From: Burkholderiales bacterium
GTDB lineage: Bacteria > Pseudomonadota > Gammaproteobacteria > Burkholderiales > Burkholderiaceae_C
Length of the DNA stretch: 64,000 nt
Assembly (NCBI GenBank): GCA_947377275.1
Contig: CANCFV010000004.1
Location: 1-64,000, forward strand
Reading direction: 5' to 3'
The position numbers and the translations under genes are program-made. Below the pieces are notes generated by a model. That model made no database searches, was not told the DNA's origin, and saw only the letters and a program-made list of their open reading frames with translations. Position 1 is the stretch's first letter. Every line of letters begins with the position of its first letter. Below, one piece after another: positions 49,093 to 58,470 of this stretch.

Positions 49093-49419
49093 ATGAACGC
49101 CAAATCCCTGAGCGCCCTGTTGTGCGCGATTTTCTGCCTCTCCGGCGTGCAAGCCCAAGAACTCGGCCAGCACCCAGCGGTCTTGATTCAGCGCATGAAC
49201 GCAGGCATTGACGCCAACACCTTCATCGTGCGCCACCCTGCTGGCTTGGCCCTGCGAGGCGGCCATGCGAACGCCGAGCATCCCGCTGTGGCCATCGCTC
49301 GCCAGGCCAAGTCGGCTGTCAATGCGAACGAGTTCATTGTTCAACCACCTGCCTCGGTGACCTGGGCGCTGGGCCCGGTGAGCAACACGGACGTCCAGGT
49401 GAGCAAGCTGGCAGACTGA
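49093..49419 (+). CDS. Small secreted protein with two internal repeats, unknown function
   Basis: MNAKSLSALLCAIFCLSGVQAQ signal peptide; repeats GQHPAVLIQRMNAGIDANTFIVRHPAG and AEHPAVAIARQAKSAVNANEFIVQPPAS. Confidence 0.7.
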   Translation: MNAKSLSALLCAIFCLSGVQAQELGQHPAVLIQRMNAGIDANTFIVRHPAGLALRGGHANAEHPAVAIARQAKSAVNANEFIVQPPASVTWALGPVSNTDVQVSKLAD

Positions 49420-49422
49420 CGC

Positions 49423-50835
49423 TCAAGCAGCCCCGCGCCGGTGCAGCGAGACGTTGGCGCCGTCATGAGGGCGCAGCGTCAAGAACGATGCGGCGGTCAG
49501 GCATGTGATGCCACCCAGCGTCAAAAAGGTGTACCGCAGGGCCGATGTGAGCGCTGCATGGTTGGTCTGCGCGTCATCTCCGATGTACTGGGCCATCCAC
49601 AGCGTGGCACAAGCCAGCCCAAAGGCCATGGACATCTGTTGCATGGAGCTGGCCAAGGTGCTGGCCATGCTGGTGCGCTCAGCCTCAATGTCGGCGTAGC
49701 TCATGGAGTTCAAGCTCGTGAACTGCAAAGAGTTGAACAGCCCTTGAGCCAAGCCCAGCGCGATGATCAGCGGCACCGGGGTGCCCTGCGTCACGAAGGC
49801 AAAACAAGCGATGGTCAAACCCATCATGCCCGTGTTGACCGACAACACCTTGCGGTAGCCAAACTGGCGCAGCAACTTGGCCCCGAACCATTTCATGGCC
49901 ATCGCTGACAAAGCGGCTGGCACCATCAGCAGGCCCGATTGCCAAGCTGGCAAGCCCAGCCCAAGTTGATACAGCAGCGGCACCAGAAAGGGCATGCCAC
50001 CCATGCCCAAGCGCGTGGCAAAGCCGCCCAGCACAGCCACGCGGAACGTGCGAACACGCAGCAATCCCAAGTTGAGCAGCGGGTGCGTTGTGCGCCTGCC
50101 GTGCCATGCATATGCGGCGATCAGGCTCAGCGCCAACACCAGCAAAGCCAGCGCTTGTGGGCCCACCATGCCCTCACTGAGTGCCTCCAGTTGCCAAGAC
50201 AGCAAGCCCACGCCAGAGCCAAACAGCACCCAGCCTTGCCAATCAAAGGGTCGCGGTGCTGCGGCCCGGTAGTCAGGCATGTAGCGCCTCACCATGATGA
50301 GGGCCAGCACACACACGGGCACATTGACGAAGAAGATGCATCGCCATGAGAACCAGTGGACGATCAAGCCGCCTATCGTTGGGCCCAAGAGCGGGCCAAT
50401 CAGCGCCGGGATGATCACGAAGTTCATCGCGGTGATCAATTCTGATTTGGCGAAAGTGCGCACGATGGCCAAACGCCCCACGGGCATCATCATGGCCGCG
50501 CCGGCACCTTGAAGCACGCGACCCATCAGCAGCATGGGCACGTTCGCCGCTAGGCCGCACATGACCGATGCCAAGGTGAACAGCGCGATGGCAAAGCCAA
50601 AGACGCGCCGTGTGCCGAAGTGGTCAGCCATCCAGCCGCTCACGGGAATGCAGATCGCCAAACTCAGCGTGTAGCAATTGGCGACGGTCTTGAGGCTCAG
50701 TGGCGCCACCCCAAGGCTGTCGGCCATCACTGGGATGGCCGTGTTGACAATGGTGATGTCGAGCTGCTCCATGAACAGCGCGATGGCCACCAGCCAAGGT
50801 AAAAAGGTCTTGATGTCAGGGCTTGTTGTTTTCAT
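49423..50835 (-). CDS. MFS transporter, DHA2 (EmrB/QacA) family
   Basis: ~14 hydrophobic segments; MEQLDITIVNTAIPVMADSLGV; GRVLQGAGAAMMMPVGRLAIVR. Confidence 0.9.
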   Translation of the reverse strand: MKTTSPDIKTFLPWLVAIALFMEQLDITIVNTAIPVMADSLGVAPLSLKTVANCYTLSLAICIPVSGWMADHFGTRRVFGFAIALFTLASVMCGLAANVPMLLMGRVLQGAGAAMMMPVGRLAIVRTFAKSELITAMNFVIIPALIGPLLGPTIGGLIVHWFSWRCIFFVNVPVCVLALIMVRRYMPDYRAAAPRPFDWQGWVLFGSGVGLLSWQLEALSEGMVGPQALALLVLALSLIAAYAWHGRRTTHPLLNLGLLRVRTFRVAVLGGFATRLGMGGMPFLVPLLYQLGLGLPAWQSGLLMVPAALSAMAMKWFGAKLLRQFGYRKVLSVNTGMMGLTIACFAFVTQGTPVPLIIALGLAQGLFNSLQFTSLNSMSYADIEAERTSMASTLASSMQQMSMAFGLACATLWMAQYIGDDAQTNHAALTSALRYTFLTLGGITCLTAASFLTLRPHDGANVSLHRRGAA

Positions 50836-50881
50836 CGGCCGAGGAAAAACGGCACGTCACATCGTCAGCCAGCCGTGGTGA

Positions 50882-52042
50882 TCAGGGGGTCACGTTGAAG
50901 TTGCTCACCGTTTCATTGAGGCGTCCCGACTGCCCCCGGAGCGACACGGCCGCCGCAGCGAGCTGCTCAACCAATGCCGCGTTTTGCTGCGTCATGTCAT
51001 CGATTTGTGCAATCGCTTGGTGGACGTGGGAGATGTCGGAGCTTTGGTGCTCGCCCGCCGTGGCAATCTCCGAAATCAACTCAGACGCGTGGCTGACGCT
51101 GGTGTAGATCTCGTGCATCGTCGTGCCAGCTTCATTGATGATCTTGGATCCGGCCCCAATCTTCTCGCTGGAGTCGCCGATCAGCATTTTGATTTCTCTT
51201 GCAGCGGTTGAACTGCGCTGAGCCAAGCTGCGCACCTCAGAGGCGACCACAGCGAACCCGCGGCCATGCTCACCGGCCCGGGCGGCTTCCACGGCGGCGT
51301 TGAGCGCCAGGATGTTGGTTTGGAAAGCGATGCCATCGATCACCCCGATGATCTCGGCAATTTTCGTCCCCGAGCGGTTGATCTCGTCCATCCGCAGGAC
51401 CACGTCCTTCATCATTTCAGCGCCACGTTTGGCAATGTCGCTGGACTGCTCCACTTGAAGGCGGGCTTGGTTGGTGTTTTGCGCATTCCTGTTCACCATT
51501 TCAGCCAATTGCTTCATGGCGCCCGTGGTTTGCTGGACGGTCGCAGCCTGGTTCTCGGTGCGTGCCGACAAATCCAGGTTACCGCTGGCGATCTCGTCTG
51601 AGGCCACATTGACGCCTTCCACCGTTTGGCGAACATCCAGCACCATGGTGCGCAGCTTCTTGCGCATTTGGTTCAGTTCATGCCTGAGCCAAGTGATTTC
51701 GTCCTTACCCGGCGTGGGCAATTTGGTTTCGAGGTCTCCGCCTGCAATCCGTATGACGCACTGCACCGTGTCCTCAACGGAGTCCTTGATGCTGCTGCGT
51801 ATCAGCCAGGCCAGCACGGCGCTCAAAGCAATCAAACAGATGGACGTCGCACCAACGGCCCAGGCCACGTTTGCGGTGGCAGGCTCAGCGCCTGCGTGCT
51901 TGGTGAGGGTGCTTGACAGCGTGTCAATTTTGTACGCGGCATACCCACCCAAGGCCCCTGTCAACGCAGCCACGATGAAGAACCCGTAGTTCACACGGTT
52001 TACCAAGCTGACGCGGCGAATCCATTCCATACTCAGCTCCAC
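50882..52042 (-). CDS. Methyl-accepting chemotaxis protein
   Basis: [55 protein letters not shown] hairpin tip. Confidence 0.95.
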   Translation of the reverse strand: MELSMEWIRRVSLVNRVNYGFFIVAALTGALGGYAAYKIDTLSSTLTKHAGAEPATANVAWAVGATSICLIALSAVLAWLIRSSIKDSVEDTVQCVIRIAGGDLETKLPTPGKDEITWLRHELNQMRKKLRTMVLDVRQTVEGVNVASDEIASGNLDLSARTENQAATVQQTTGAMKQLAEMVNRNAQNTNQARLQVEQSSDIAKRGAEMMKDVVLRMDEINRSGTKIAEIIGVIDGIAFQTNILALNAAVEAARAGEHGRGFAVVASEVRSLAQRSSTAAREIKMLIGDSSEKIGAGSKIINEAGTTMHEIYTSVSHASELISEIATAGEHQSSDISHVHQAIAQIDDMTQQNAALVEQLAAAAVSLRGQSGRLNETVSNFNVTP

Positions 52043-52515
52043 ACAAGGGTCAATTCAATTCTGGGTGCAATGCACCTCGCTGTGTCACTTATCGGTTGTC
52101 TCAAAAACTGATGAAGGCAATCGATGCTAAATCGCTGTTGTTCCCCATCAAACCGTGACTAATGGGCAGTTTTCCTTGTTTTTTCGGGTGTGCCTTTGTT
52201 GAAAGCTGCGGCCCCGGGGCCTGTGCCTTCGACGTCAGCGTGCGCCGGGCCCGCCTTTGGTGCGTCGGGTCACGGTGTCTTGCACCGTAAAATGGGCTCA
52301 CATGCGTGCGTTCTTGTCTTCCCCAGCAGACCTCTACCGTCAGCGTTGGCGTCAACCAGCGAACTGATCGACCTGTTGCGCCAACACCCAGGCGCCAGAC
52401 GCCCCACCTGCATGTGACACTGGCTTTCCAGTGAGCAAAAATATGGGTATCAAAGCGGGTATCAAAACGAGGGCGGCCAAGAAATCCCTCATGAAATCAA
52501 TAGGATAGAGCGCAT

Positions 52516-53100
52516 ATGCTGCTGATGATCGACAACTACGACAGTTTCACCTTCAACCTGGTGCAGTATTTCTGCGAGCTGGGTGAAGAGGTCAAGGTCG
52601 TTCGCAACGACGAAGTCACGCTCGACGAGGTCGCCGCTTTCAAGGCCGACCGCATCGTGCTGTCGCCCGGTCCGTGCTCACCCGCTGAAGCCGGCGTGTG
52701 CGTGCCCTTGCTGCAACGCTTCACCGGGCAGCTGCCCATCTTGGGCGTGTGCCTGGGCCACCAAAGCATTGGTGCAGCCCTGGGCGGCAAGGTCATTCGC
52801 GCGCAGCAGCAAATGCATGGCAAGACCAGCGTGATCACCACCGACCAGAAGGGCGTTTACGCCGGCCTGCCCGAGCACTTCACCGTGATCCGCTACCACT
52901 CGCTGGCCATCGAACGCGCGAGCCTGCCCGACTCCCTGGAGATCACCTCCTGGACCGAAGACGGCGAGATCATGGGCGTGCGCCACAAGGGCCCGCAAAC
53001 GGACGCGGGCTTTGCGCCGCTGGAAGGCGTGCAGTTCCACCCCGAGTCCATCCTGAGCGAGCACGGCCACGCCATGCTGGCCAACTTCCTGAAGATGTGA
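52516..53100 (+). CDS. trpG: Anthranilate/aminodeoxychorismate synthase component II
   Basis: [46 protein letters not shown]. Confidence 0.96.
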   Translation: MLLMIDNYDSFTFNLVQYFCELGEEVKVVRNDEVTLDEVAAFKADRIVLSPGPCSPAEAGVCVPLLQRFTGQLPILGVCLGHQSIGAALGGKVIRAQQQMHGKTSVITTDQKGVYAGLPEHFTVIRYHSLAIERASLPDSLEITSWTEDGEIMGVRHKGPQTDAGFAPLEGVQFHPESILSEHGHAMLANFLKM

Positions 53101-53113
53101 GCGGGGCATTGCC

Positions 53114-54160
53114 ATGAGCCAGTTGACAGACCAGCAAGCCCTGCAGCGCGTCATCGAGCACCGCGAGATCTTCCACGACGAGATGCTGGGCCTGATGCGC
53201 CGCGTCATGACCGGAGAGATGTCACCGGTGACCATGGCCGCGTTCATCACCGGCTTGCGCGTCAAGAAAGAAACCGTGGGCGAGATCACCGCGGCCGCGC
53301 AGGTCATGCGCGAGTTCGCCACGCCCGTGTCGGTGCCTGACAAGGCCCACTTGGTGGACCTGTGTGGCACCGGCGGCGACGGCCAGCACACCTTCAACAT
53401 CTCGACCACGGCCATGTTCGTGGCTGCTGCAGCGGGTGCGCGCGTGGCCAAGCACGGCGGGCGCAGCGTGTCGTCCAGCACGGGCAGCGCCGATGTGCTT
53501 GAAGCCTTGGGCGCGGCCATCAACTTGCAGCCCGTGCAGGTGGCGCAAAGCCTGCAAGACACCGGCATCGGCTTCATGTTCGCGCCCAACCACCACGGGG
53601 CCATGAAGCACGCCGCGCCGGTGCGCAAAGAACTTGGCATCCGCACCCTGTTCAACATCCTGGGGCCCTTGACCAACCCAGCCGGCGCTCCCAACCAGCT
53701 CATGGGCGTGTTCCACCCCGACCTGGTCGGCATCATGGCCCGTGTGCTGCAGCGCCTGGGCTCGCAGCACGTGCTGGTGGTGCATGGCCGCGATGGGCTG
53801 GACGAAATCACCCTCAATGGCGAGACCCTGGTGGCCGAGCTCAAAGGCGGCGAGGTGCGCGAGTACACCATCAACCCCGGTCAGTTTGGTTTCGCCGAGC
53901 ACGACGGTTCCGCGCTGAAGGCCGCCAGCCGCGAGGCCTCGGTGGCCATCGTGCGCCGTGTGCTCGACAACGAGCTCTGTCCGGCACGTGACATCGTCTT
54001 GCTCAACGCCGGGGCGGCGCTGTATGCCGCAGACGTGGCCGACTCGCTGGCCAACGGCGTCGAGCGCGCCCGCGATGCACTGGCCAGTGGCCGTGCCGCC
54101 GAGGCGCTGTTCAACTTCACGCAGACCACCCAAGGCCTGGCCAGCGCGGCTTCGGCTTGA
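53114..54160 (+). CDS. trpD: Anthranilate phosphoribosyltransferase
   Basis: [51 protein letters not shown]. Confidence 0.97.
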   Translation: MSQLTDQQALQRVIEHREIFHDEMLGLMRRVMTGEMSPVTMAAFITGLRVKKETVGEITAAAQVMREFATPVSVPDKAHLVDLCGTGGDGQHTFNISTTAMFVAAAAGARVAKHGGRSVSSSTGSADVLEALGAAINLQPVQVAQSLQDTGIGFMFAPNHHGAMKHAAPVRKELGIRTLFNILGPLTNPAGAPNQLMGVFHPDLVGIMARVLQRLGSQHVLVVHGRDGLDEITLNGETLVAELKGGEVREYTINPGQFGFAEHDGSALKAASREASVAIVRRVLDNELCPARDIVLLNAGAALYAADVADSLANGVERARDALASGRAAEALFNFTQTTQGLASAASA

Positions 54161-54181
54161 CCCCATCTACTTCGCCTCGCC

Positions 54182-54982
54182 ATGTCCGACATCCTCAACA
54201 AGATCAACGCCGTCAAGCACGAAGAGGTTGCGGCGGCCCGCCAGCGCATCTCCAAAACCGCCCTGCGCGAGTTGGCCGAGCATCGCCTGCGCGAAGCCAC
54301 CGACCTGCGTGACTTCGGCGGCGCCTTGCGCGCCAAGATCGAAGCTGGCCAATCGGGCGTGATCGCCGAGATCAAAAAAGCCAGCCCCAGCAAAGGCGTG
54401 TTGCGCGAACACTTTGTGCCCGCCGAGATCGCCACCAGCTACGCCCAGCATGGCGCGGCCTGCCTGAGCGTGCTGACCGACGAGCCCTTCTTTCAAGGTC
54501 ATGCCGACTACCTCAAGCAAGCCCGCGCCGCCTGCAGCCTGCCCGTGCTGCGCAAAGACTTCATGGTCGACGAGTACCAGGTCTTTGAAGCCGCCGCTTG
54601 GGGCGCCGACGCGATCTTGCTGATCGCTGCCAGCCTGTCTGACATGCAGATGCGCGACCTCGAGGCCGTGGCCCATGGCCTGGGTTTGGCCGTGCTGGTC
54701 GAGGTGCACGACGGTGAAGAGCTCGAGCGCGCGCTCGAACTCGACACCCAGCTGGTGGGCATCAACAACCGCAACCTGCGCACCTTCGAGGTCACGCTCG
54801 ACACCACCTTGGGCCTGCTGCCCCAGGTGCCGGCCGACCGCCTGCTGGTGTGCGAGTCCGGCATCTTGGTGGCGGCCGACGTGCAGCGCATGCGCCAAGC
54901 CCAGGTCAACGCCTTCTTGGTGGGCGAGGCCTTCATGCGCCAGAGCGACCCTGGTTTGGCCCTGTCCACCTTGTTCGCCTGA
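54182..54982 (+). CDS. trpC: Indole-3-glycerol phosphate synthase
   Basis: [64 protein letters not shown]. Confidence 0.97.
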   Translation: MSDILNKINAVKHEEVAAARQRISKTALRELAEHRLREATDLRDFGGALRAKIEAGQSGVIAEIKKASPSKGVLREHFVPAEIATSYAQHGAACLSVLTDEPFFQGHADYLKQARAACSLPVLRKDFMVDEYQVFEAAAWGADAILLIAASLSDMQMRDLEAVAHGLGLAVLVEVHDGEELERALELDTQLVGINNRNLRTFEVTLDTTLGLLPQVPADRLLVCESGILVAADVQRMRQAQVNAFLVGEAFMRQSDPGLALSTLFA

Positions 54983-54988
54983 GCCCGC

Positions 54989-55819
54989 ATGGCGCGGCGC
55001 AGCCAGCAGTTGGAGGCCGGGCAGGGCGCCTTGTTCGGCGAAGGCCCAGCCATGGCTGACGGGGCGATGGCGCTGGCTGCGGCCTCTTCACCGGCCTTGT
55101 CCACGCCCTTGTCGGACTTGTTTGATGCCGTGCCTTCAGATTGGCGCGAACTCACCGACGCCTTTCGCCACAGCGACACCGGTCAGGCTTTGATCCAGCG
55201 CGTGGACGCGGCCCGCGCGGTCGGTGAATGCATCTACCCAGACGACGTGTTTGCCGCCTTGCGCCTGACGCCCCGCGCCCAGGTGAAGGTGGTGATCTTG
55301 GGCCAAGACCCGTACCACGGCCCGGCTCAAGCCCATGGCCTGGCCTTCTCGGTGCGGCCCGGCGTGGCCATCCCGCCCAGCCTGCGCAACATCCGCAAAG
55401 AGCTGCAGCGTGACCTGGGGCTGGCGTTGCCGGCCCACGGCAGCCTGCAGGCCTGGGCTGAACGCGGTGTGCTCTTGCTCAACACGAGCTTGACGGTGGC
55501 GCAGGCGCAAGCGGGCAGCCACGCCAAGTGGGGCTGGGAGGCCTTGACCGATGCCTTGGTGGCCGCGGTCGCCGCCGACGCATCCCCCAAGGTCTTCATG
55601 CTGTGGGGCGCGCATGCGCAGCGCAAGGCCGAGTTGATCGAGCGCGCCCAGGCCCAACGTGCGCCTGGGTCGGCCGCCCACTTGGTGCTGCAAAGCAACC
55701 ACCCCTCGCCCTTGTCGGCCACCCGTGGCCCGGTGCCTTTCATGGGCTGTGGCCACTTTGGCCAGGCCCGCGTCTTTTGGCAGGCCCGTGGGCAGGACTT
55801 GGATTGGGCCTTGGCCTGA
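54989..55819 (+). CDS. ung: Uracil-DNA glycosylase
   Basis: [35 protein letters not shown]. Confidence 0.95.
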   Translation: MARRSQQLEAGQGALFGEGPAMADGAMALAAASSPALSTPLSDLFDAVPSDWRELTDAFRHSDTGQALIQRVDAARAVGECIYPDDVFAALRLTPRAQVKVVILGQDPYHGPAQAHGLAFSVRPGVAIPPSLRNIRKELQRDLGLALPAHGSLQAWAERGVLLLNTSLTVAQAQAGSHAKWGWEALTDALVAAVAADASPKVFMLWGAHAQRKAELIERAQAQRAPGSAAHLVLQSNHPSPLSATRGPVPFMGCGHFGQARVFWQARGQDLDWALA

Positions 55820-55839
55820 GGTTCAGGCGCTGAGCCGCG

Positions 55840-56490
55840 TCAGTTGAAATACCACTGTGTGGCCAGGCCCACGTGGTCGCCCTTGACCGTTTCGGGCGCG
55901 TCGTCTTGCGTTTTGAAGCGCTCGCGCACATAGCGCAAGCTCAAGCCCCAGCCTGGCGTGATGGCCCATTCACCTTCTAGCACCACACCCACCGATGATT
56001 TGTATTTTTCACGGAAAGTCACGTTCTGTTGGGTGTTGCCGTTGCCATCGCTCAGGGTGGCGTTGTTCACGCCAAACACCGCGCGGGTGGCCTTGCGTGC
56101 GCCCAGCCCCAAGCTCAATTGCGGGCTCTGGTGCCAGATGGCTTGCAGCTCGATGGGGTAGCGGCGGAAGAACGACTGGTCGTTGTTGATGCCGTTGGAT
56201 TGGTCGTTGTGCACGCCCAGGCTGCCACGCACCGAAAACGCCGAACCCTGCGGGCGGAACCACAACCCCGCGCGCGCCTCAATGCCGGCGCCTGCGCTGA
56301 TGTCTTCGCGGTATTGCGTGCCGGCCGAATTGGTCACGGTGATCTGCACCGGCATGATGGTGTCCCCCCCCGACGAATAGCCAATGCCCACGAAAGGACG
56401 CACCCCTCCTGTGGCATTTGATGTGTCTGCCGCCATCGCGGACGTGCTGAGCGCGCAGGCAAAGGCCGCAGCTTTCAAGGTCGATTTCAT
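55840..56490 (-). CDS. Outer-membrane beta-barrel protein
   Basis: MKSTLKAAAFACALSTSAMA signal peptide; alternating beta pattern; C-terminal aromatic ...LATQWYFN. Confidence 0.7.
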   Translation of the reverse strand: MKSTLKAAAFACALSTSAMAADTSNATGGVRPFVGIGYSSGGDTIMPVQITVTNSAGTQYREDISAGAGIEARAGLWFRPQGSAFSVRGSLGVHNDQSNGINNDQSFFRRYPIELQAIWHQSPQLSLGLGARKATRAVFGVNNATLSDGNGNTQQNVTFREKYKSSVGVVLEGEWAITPGWGLSLRYVRERFKTQDDAPETVKGDHVGLATQWYFN

Positions 56491-56692
56491 GTCACCCCCA
56501 TAGGTTTGTTTCAATTTCGTGGGTATTTTGACCTATTTGCGCCAAATGCCGCCCATCCACGGGGGCGAGGGTTTCACCTGGATTTGCAAGAATGGCGAAC
56601 TGAATATGCGCTTCGTCACTGTGCCTGTGACGGCCCTCGCATTCGTTTGATGTTTCGTTTTGACGCACCGGCCTTTCACACATTCCACGTTC

Positions 56693-57610
56693 ATGGCGCC
56701 TCACTCTCACCTCTCCTCATCTGACCGCAAGGGCACCCTTGGGGTGGTGATCGTCAATTACCGCACTTTCGATCTGACGATGCAGTGCGTGGCGTCTTTG
56801 CTCGAGCACCGCATCGCGGCCCCCGAGCACATCGTCGTGGTCGACAACGATTCCCCCGATGGTTCGGGGGAGCGTTTGCGTGAGGCCTTGCCGCAGGGTG
56901 TCTGCACCGTGCTGTCCAAGCACAACGGCGGTTTTGGTGCGGGTGTGAACCTGGGCGTGTCGGCTTTGCAGACCGACCTGGTTTTGGTGCTCAACCCCGA
57001 CACCCATTTCCTGACCAACCGCATCCACGTCATCCAAGACCTCTTTGCCAAGCACGAACGCCTGGGCATTGCGGGCCTCAAGCTCATCAACCCCGATGGC
57101 ACGCTGCAGTACTCCGCGCGCCGCTTCTACTCGCTGACCGACATCGTGGCGCGCCGCACGCCGCTGGGGCAACTGGGCCCCCTGCGCAAGCTGGTGAGCT
57201 CTCACATGCTCAAGCGCCATTGGCGCGGTGGGCCGTTCGAGGCCGACTGGGTCATGGGCACCGGCTTTGTCCTGCGCCGCTCGGCGTTCGAGCAGGTCGG
57301 GCGGATGGACGAAGGCTACTTCCTCTATTTCGAAGAGGTCGACCTGTGCGCGCGCATGTGGGTCAAGGGCTGGCAGGTGATGGCCGTCCCCGAGGTCGAG
57401 TTGGTGCACGAGCACCAACGCCACAGCCAGGCGGGCATCTGGTCCACCTCTGGCAAAACCCACCTGCGCAGCATGGTGCGGTTCTTCGCCAAGTTCGGCG
57501 TGCCCTGGGTGCACCGCCCTCGCCGGGCCGCCATGAGCTTGGCTTACCAGCGTTGGCGCAAGCAAGTGGCCGAAGATCACCGCATCAAGCAGCCAGATGC
57601 GTCGACTTGA
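56693..57610 (+). CDS. Family 2 glycosyltransferase
   Basis: GVVIVNYRTFDLTMQCVASLL, VVVDNDSPDGSGERL, HNGGFGAGVNLGV, FLYFEEVDLCARMW. Confidence 0.88.
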   Translation: MAPHSHLSSSDRKGTLGVVIVNYRTFDLTMQCVASLLEHRIAAPEHIVVVDNDSPDGSGERLREALPQGVCTVLSKHNGGFGAGVNLGVSALQTDLVLVLNPDTHFLTNRIHVIQDLFAKHERLGIAGLKLINPDGTLQYSARRFYSLTDIVARRTPLGQLGPLRKLVSSHMLKRHWRGGPFEADWVMGTGFVLRRSAFEQVGRMDEGYFLYFEEVDLCARMWVKGWQVMAVPEVELVHEHQRHSQAGIWSTSGKTHLRSMVRFFAKFGVPWVHRPRRAAMSLAYQRWRKQVAEDHRIKQPDAST

Positions 57611-57698
57611 CGCTGCATGGGGCTCAACGGGCCCTTCTGGCTCTTATCATGGCCACTTCGTCGCGCTCGCTTTACACAGGCTTTTGCCGCACTCTGTC

Positions 57699-58451
57699 AT
57701 GAAGCTTTTTGTTGTTTTGATCGCCTTGCTGGCCGTGGGCTGTACCCCCATGGGCAATCTCAAGCCTGCGGGCGAGGTGCGCTACCTCAGTGCCGACGAC
57801 ATCGCTCGCATGGCCAAGCAGCCCACGCGCATCCACCCGGGCGACACGCTGCGCATCGTGCGCGACGCGCAGGACGCGTCGCTCGATCTGCGTAACCTGG
57901 TGGAAGACAGCCAGACGCAGCTCTACACGGTGCGCCCTGACGGCAGTTTCTCGTACCGCTACGCCGGTCGGATCGAAGCCGCAGGCAAGACGCCCGATGA
58001 GCTGGCTGCCGACCTCAAGGGCAAGCTCGACGCCCTCTACCGCCAGCCTGGCGTGACGGTCAACATTGCCAACTCGCCCAGCAGCAAGGTGGTGATCGGC
58101 GGGGCCGTGCGCGCGCCTGGCGCCATCGACATGACCGCGGTGGCGACGCTGCAGCAGGGCTTGTTCGCTGTGGGCGGTTTGCTGCCGGCAGCCGACCCCA
58201 CGCACGTCGCCTTGTTGCGTTTGGATGAGGCCCAGCGCTACCAGCTTTATTTTGTCGACATGGGCCGTTTGCTGGAGCAGACCCCCGGTGGCCTGGACAC
58301 CGTGGCCTTCCAGCGCGGTGACATCCTCTTCGTGCCCAAGTCCGATGCAGGCAATGCTGGCGATGGGGTCGAGGTTTACATCAACCAGTTGCTGCCCTTC
58401 TCACGCTCTTTGGGTGTGGGCTATTCCTGGGGCGAGACCCGCGTCAAGTGA
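57699..58451 (+). CDS. Polysaccharide export lipoprotein (Wza/GumB-like)
   Basis: MKLFVVLIALLAVGC lipobox; RIHPGDTLRIVRDAQ; LYTVRPDGSFSYRYAGRIEAAGKT; VVIGGAVRAPG. Confidence 0.88.
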   Translation: MKLFVVLIALLAVGCTPMGNLKPAGEVRYLSADDIARMAKQPTRIHPGDTLRIVRDAQDASLDLRNLVEDSQTQLYTVRPDGSFSYRYAGRIEAAGKTPDELAADLKGKLDALYRQPGVTVNIANSPSSKVVIGGAVRAPGAIDMTAVATLQQGLFAVGGLLPAADPTHVALLRLDEAQRYQLYFVDMGRLLEQTPGGLDTVAFQRGDILFVPKSDAGNAGDGVEVYINQLLPFSRSLGVGYSWGETRVK

Positions 58452-58470
58452 CCGACAAGCCGTACACCCC

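Noticed and set aside
52190-52417. Plus-strand 75-aa ORF upstream of trpG as a chorismate mutase remnant
   Set aside because: No recognisable chorismate mutase sequence in any frame I read; left as unassigned intergenic DNA.
52678-53874. 398-aa minus-strand ORF opposite trpG/trpD
   Set aside because: trpG and trpD are unambiguous; this is the antisense frame.
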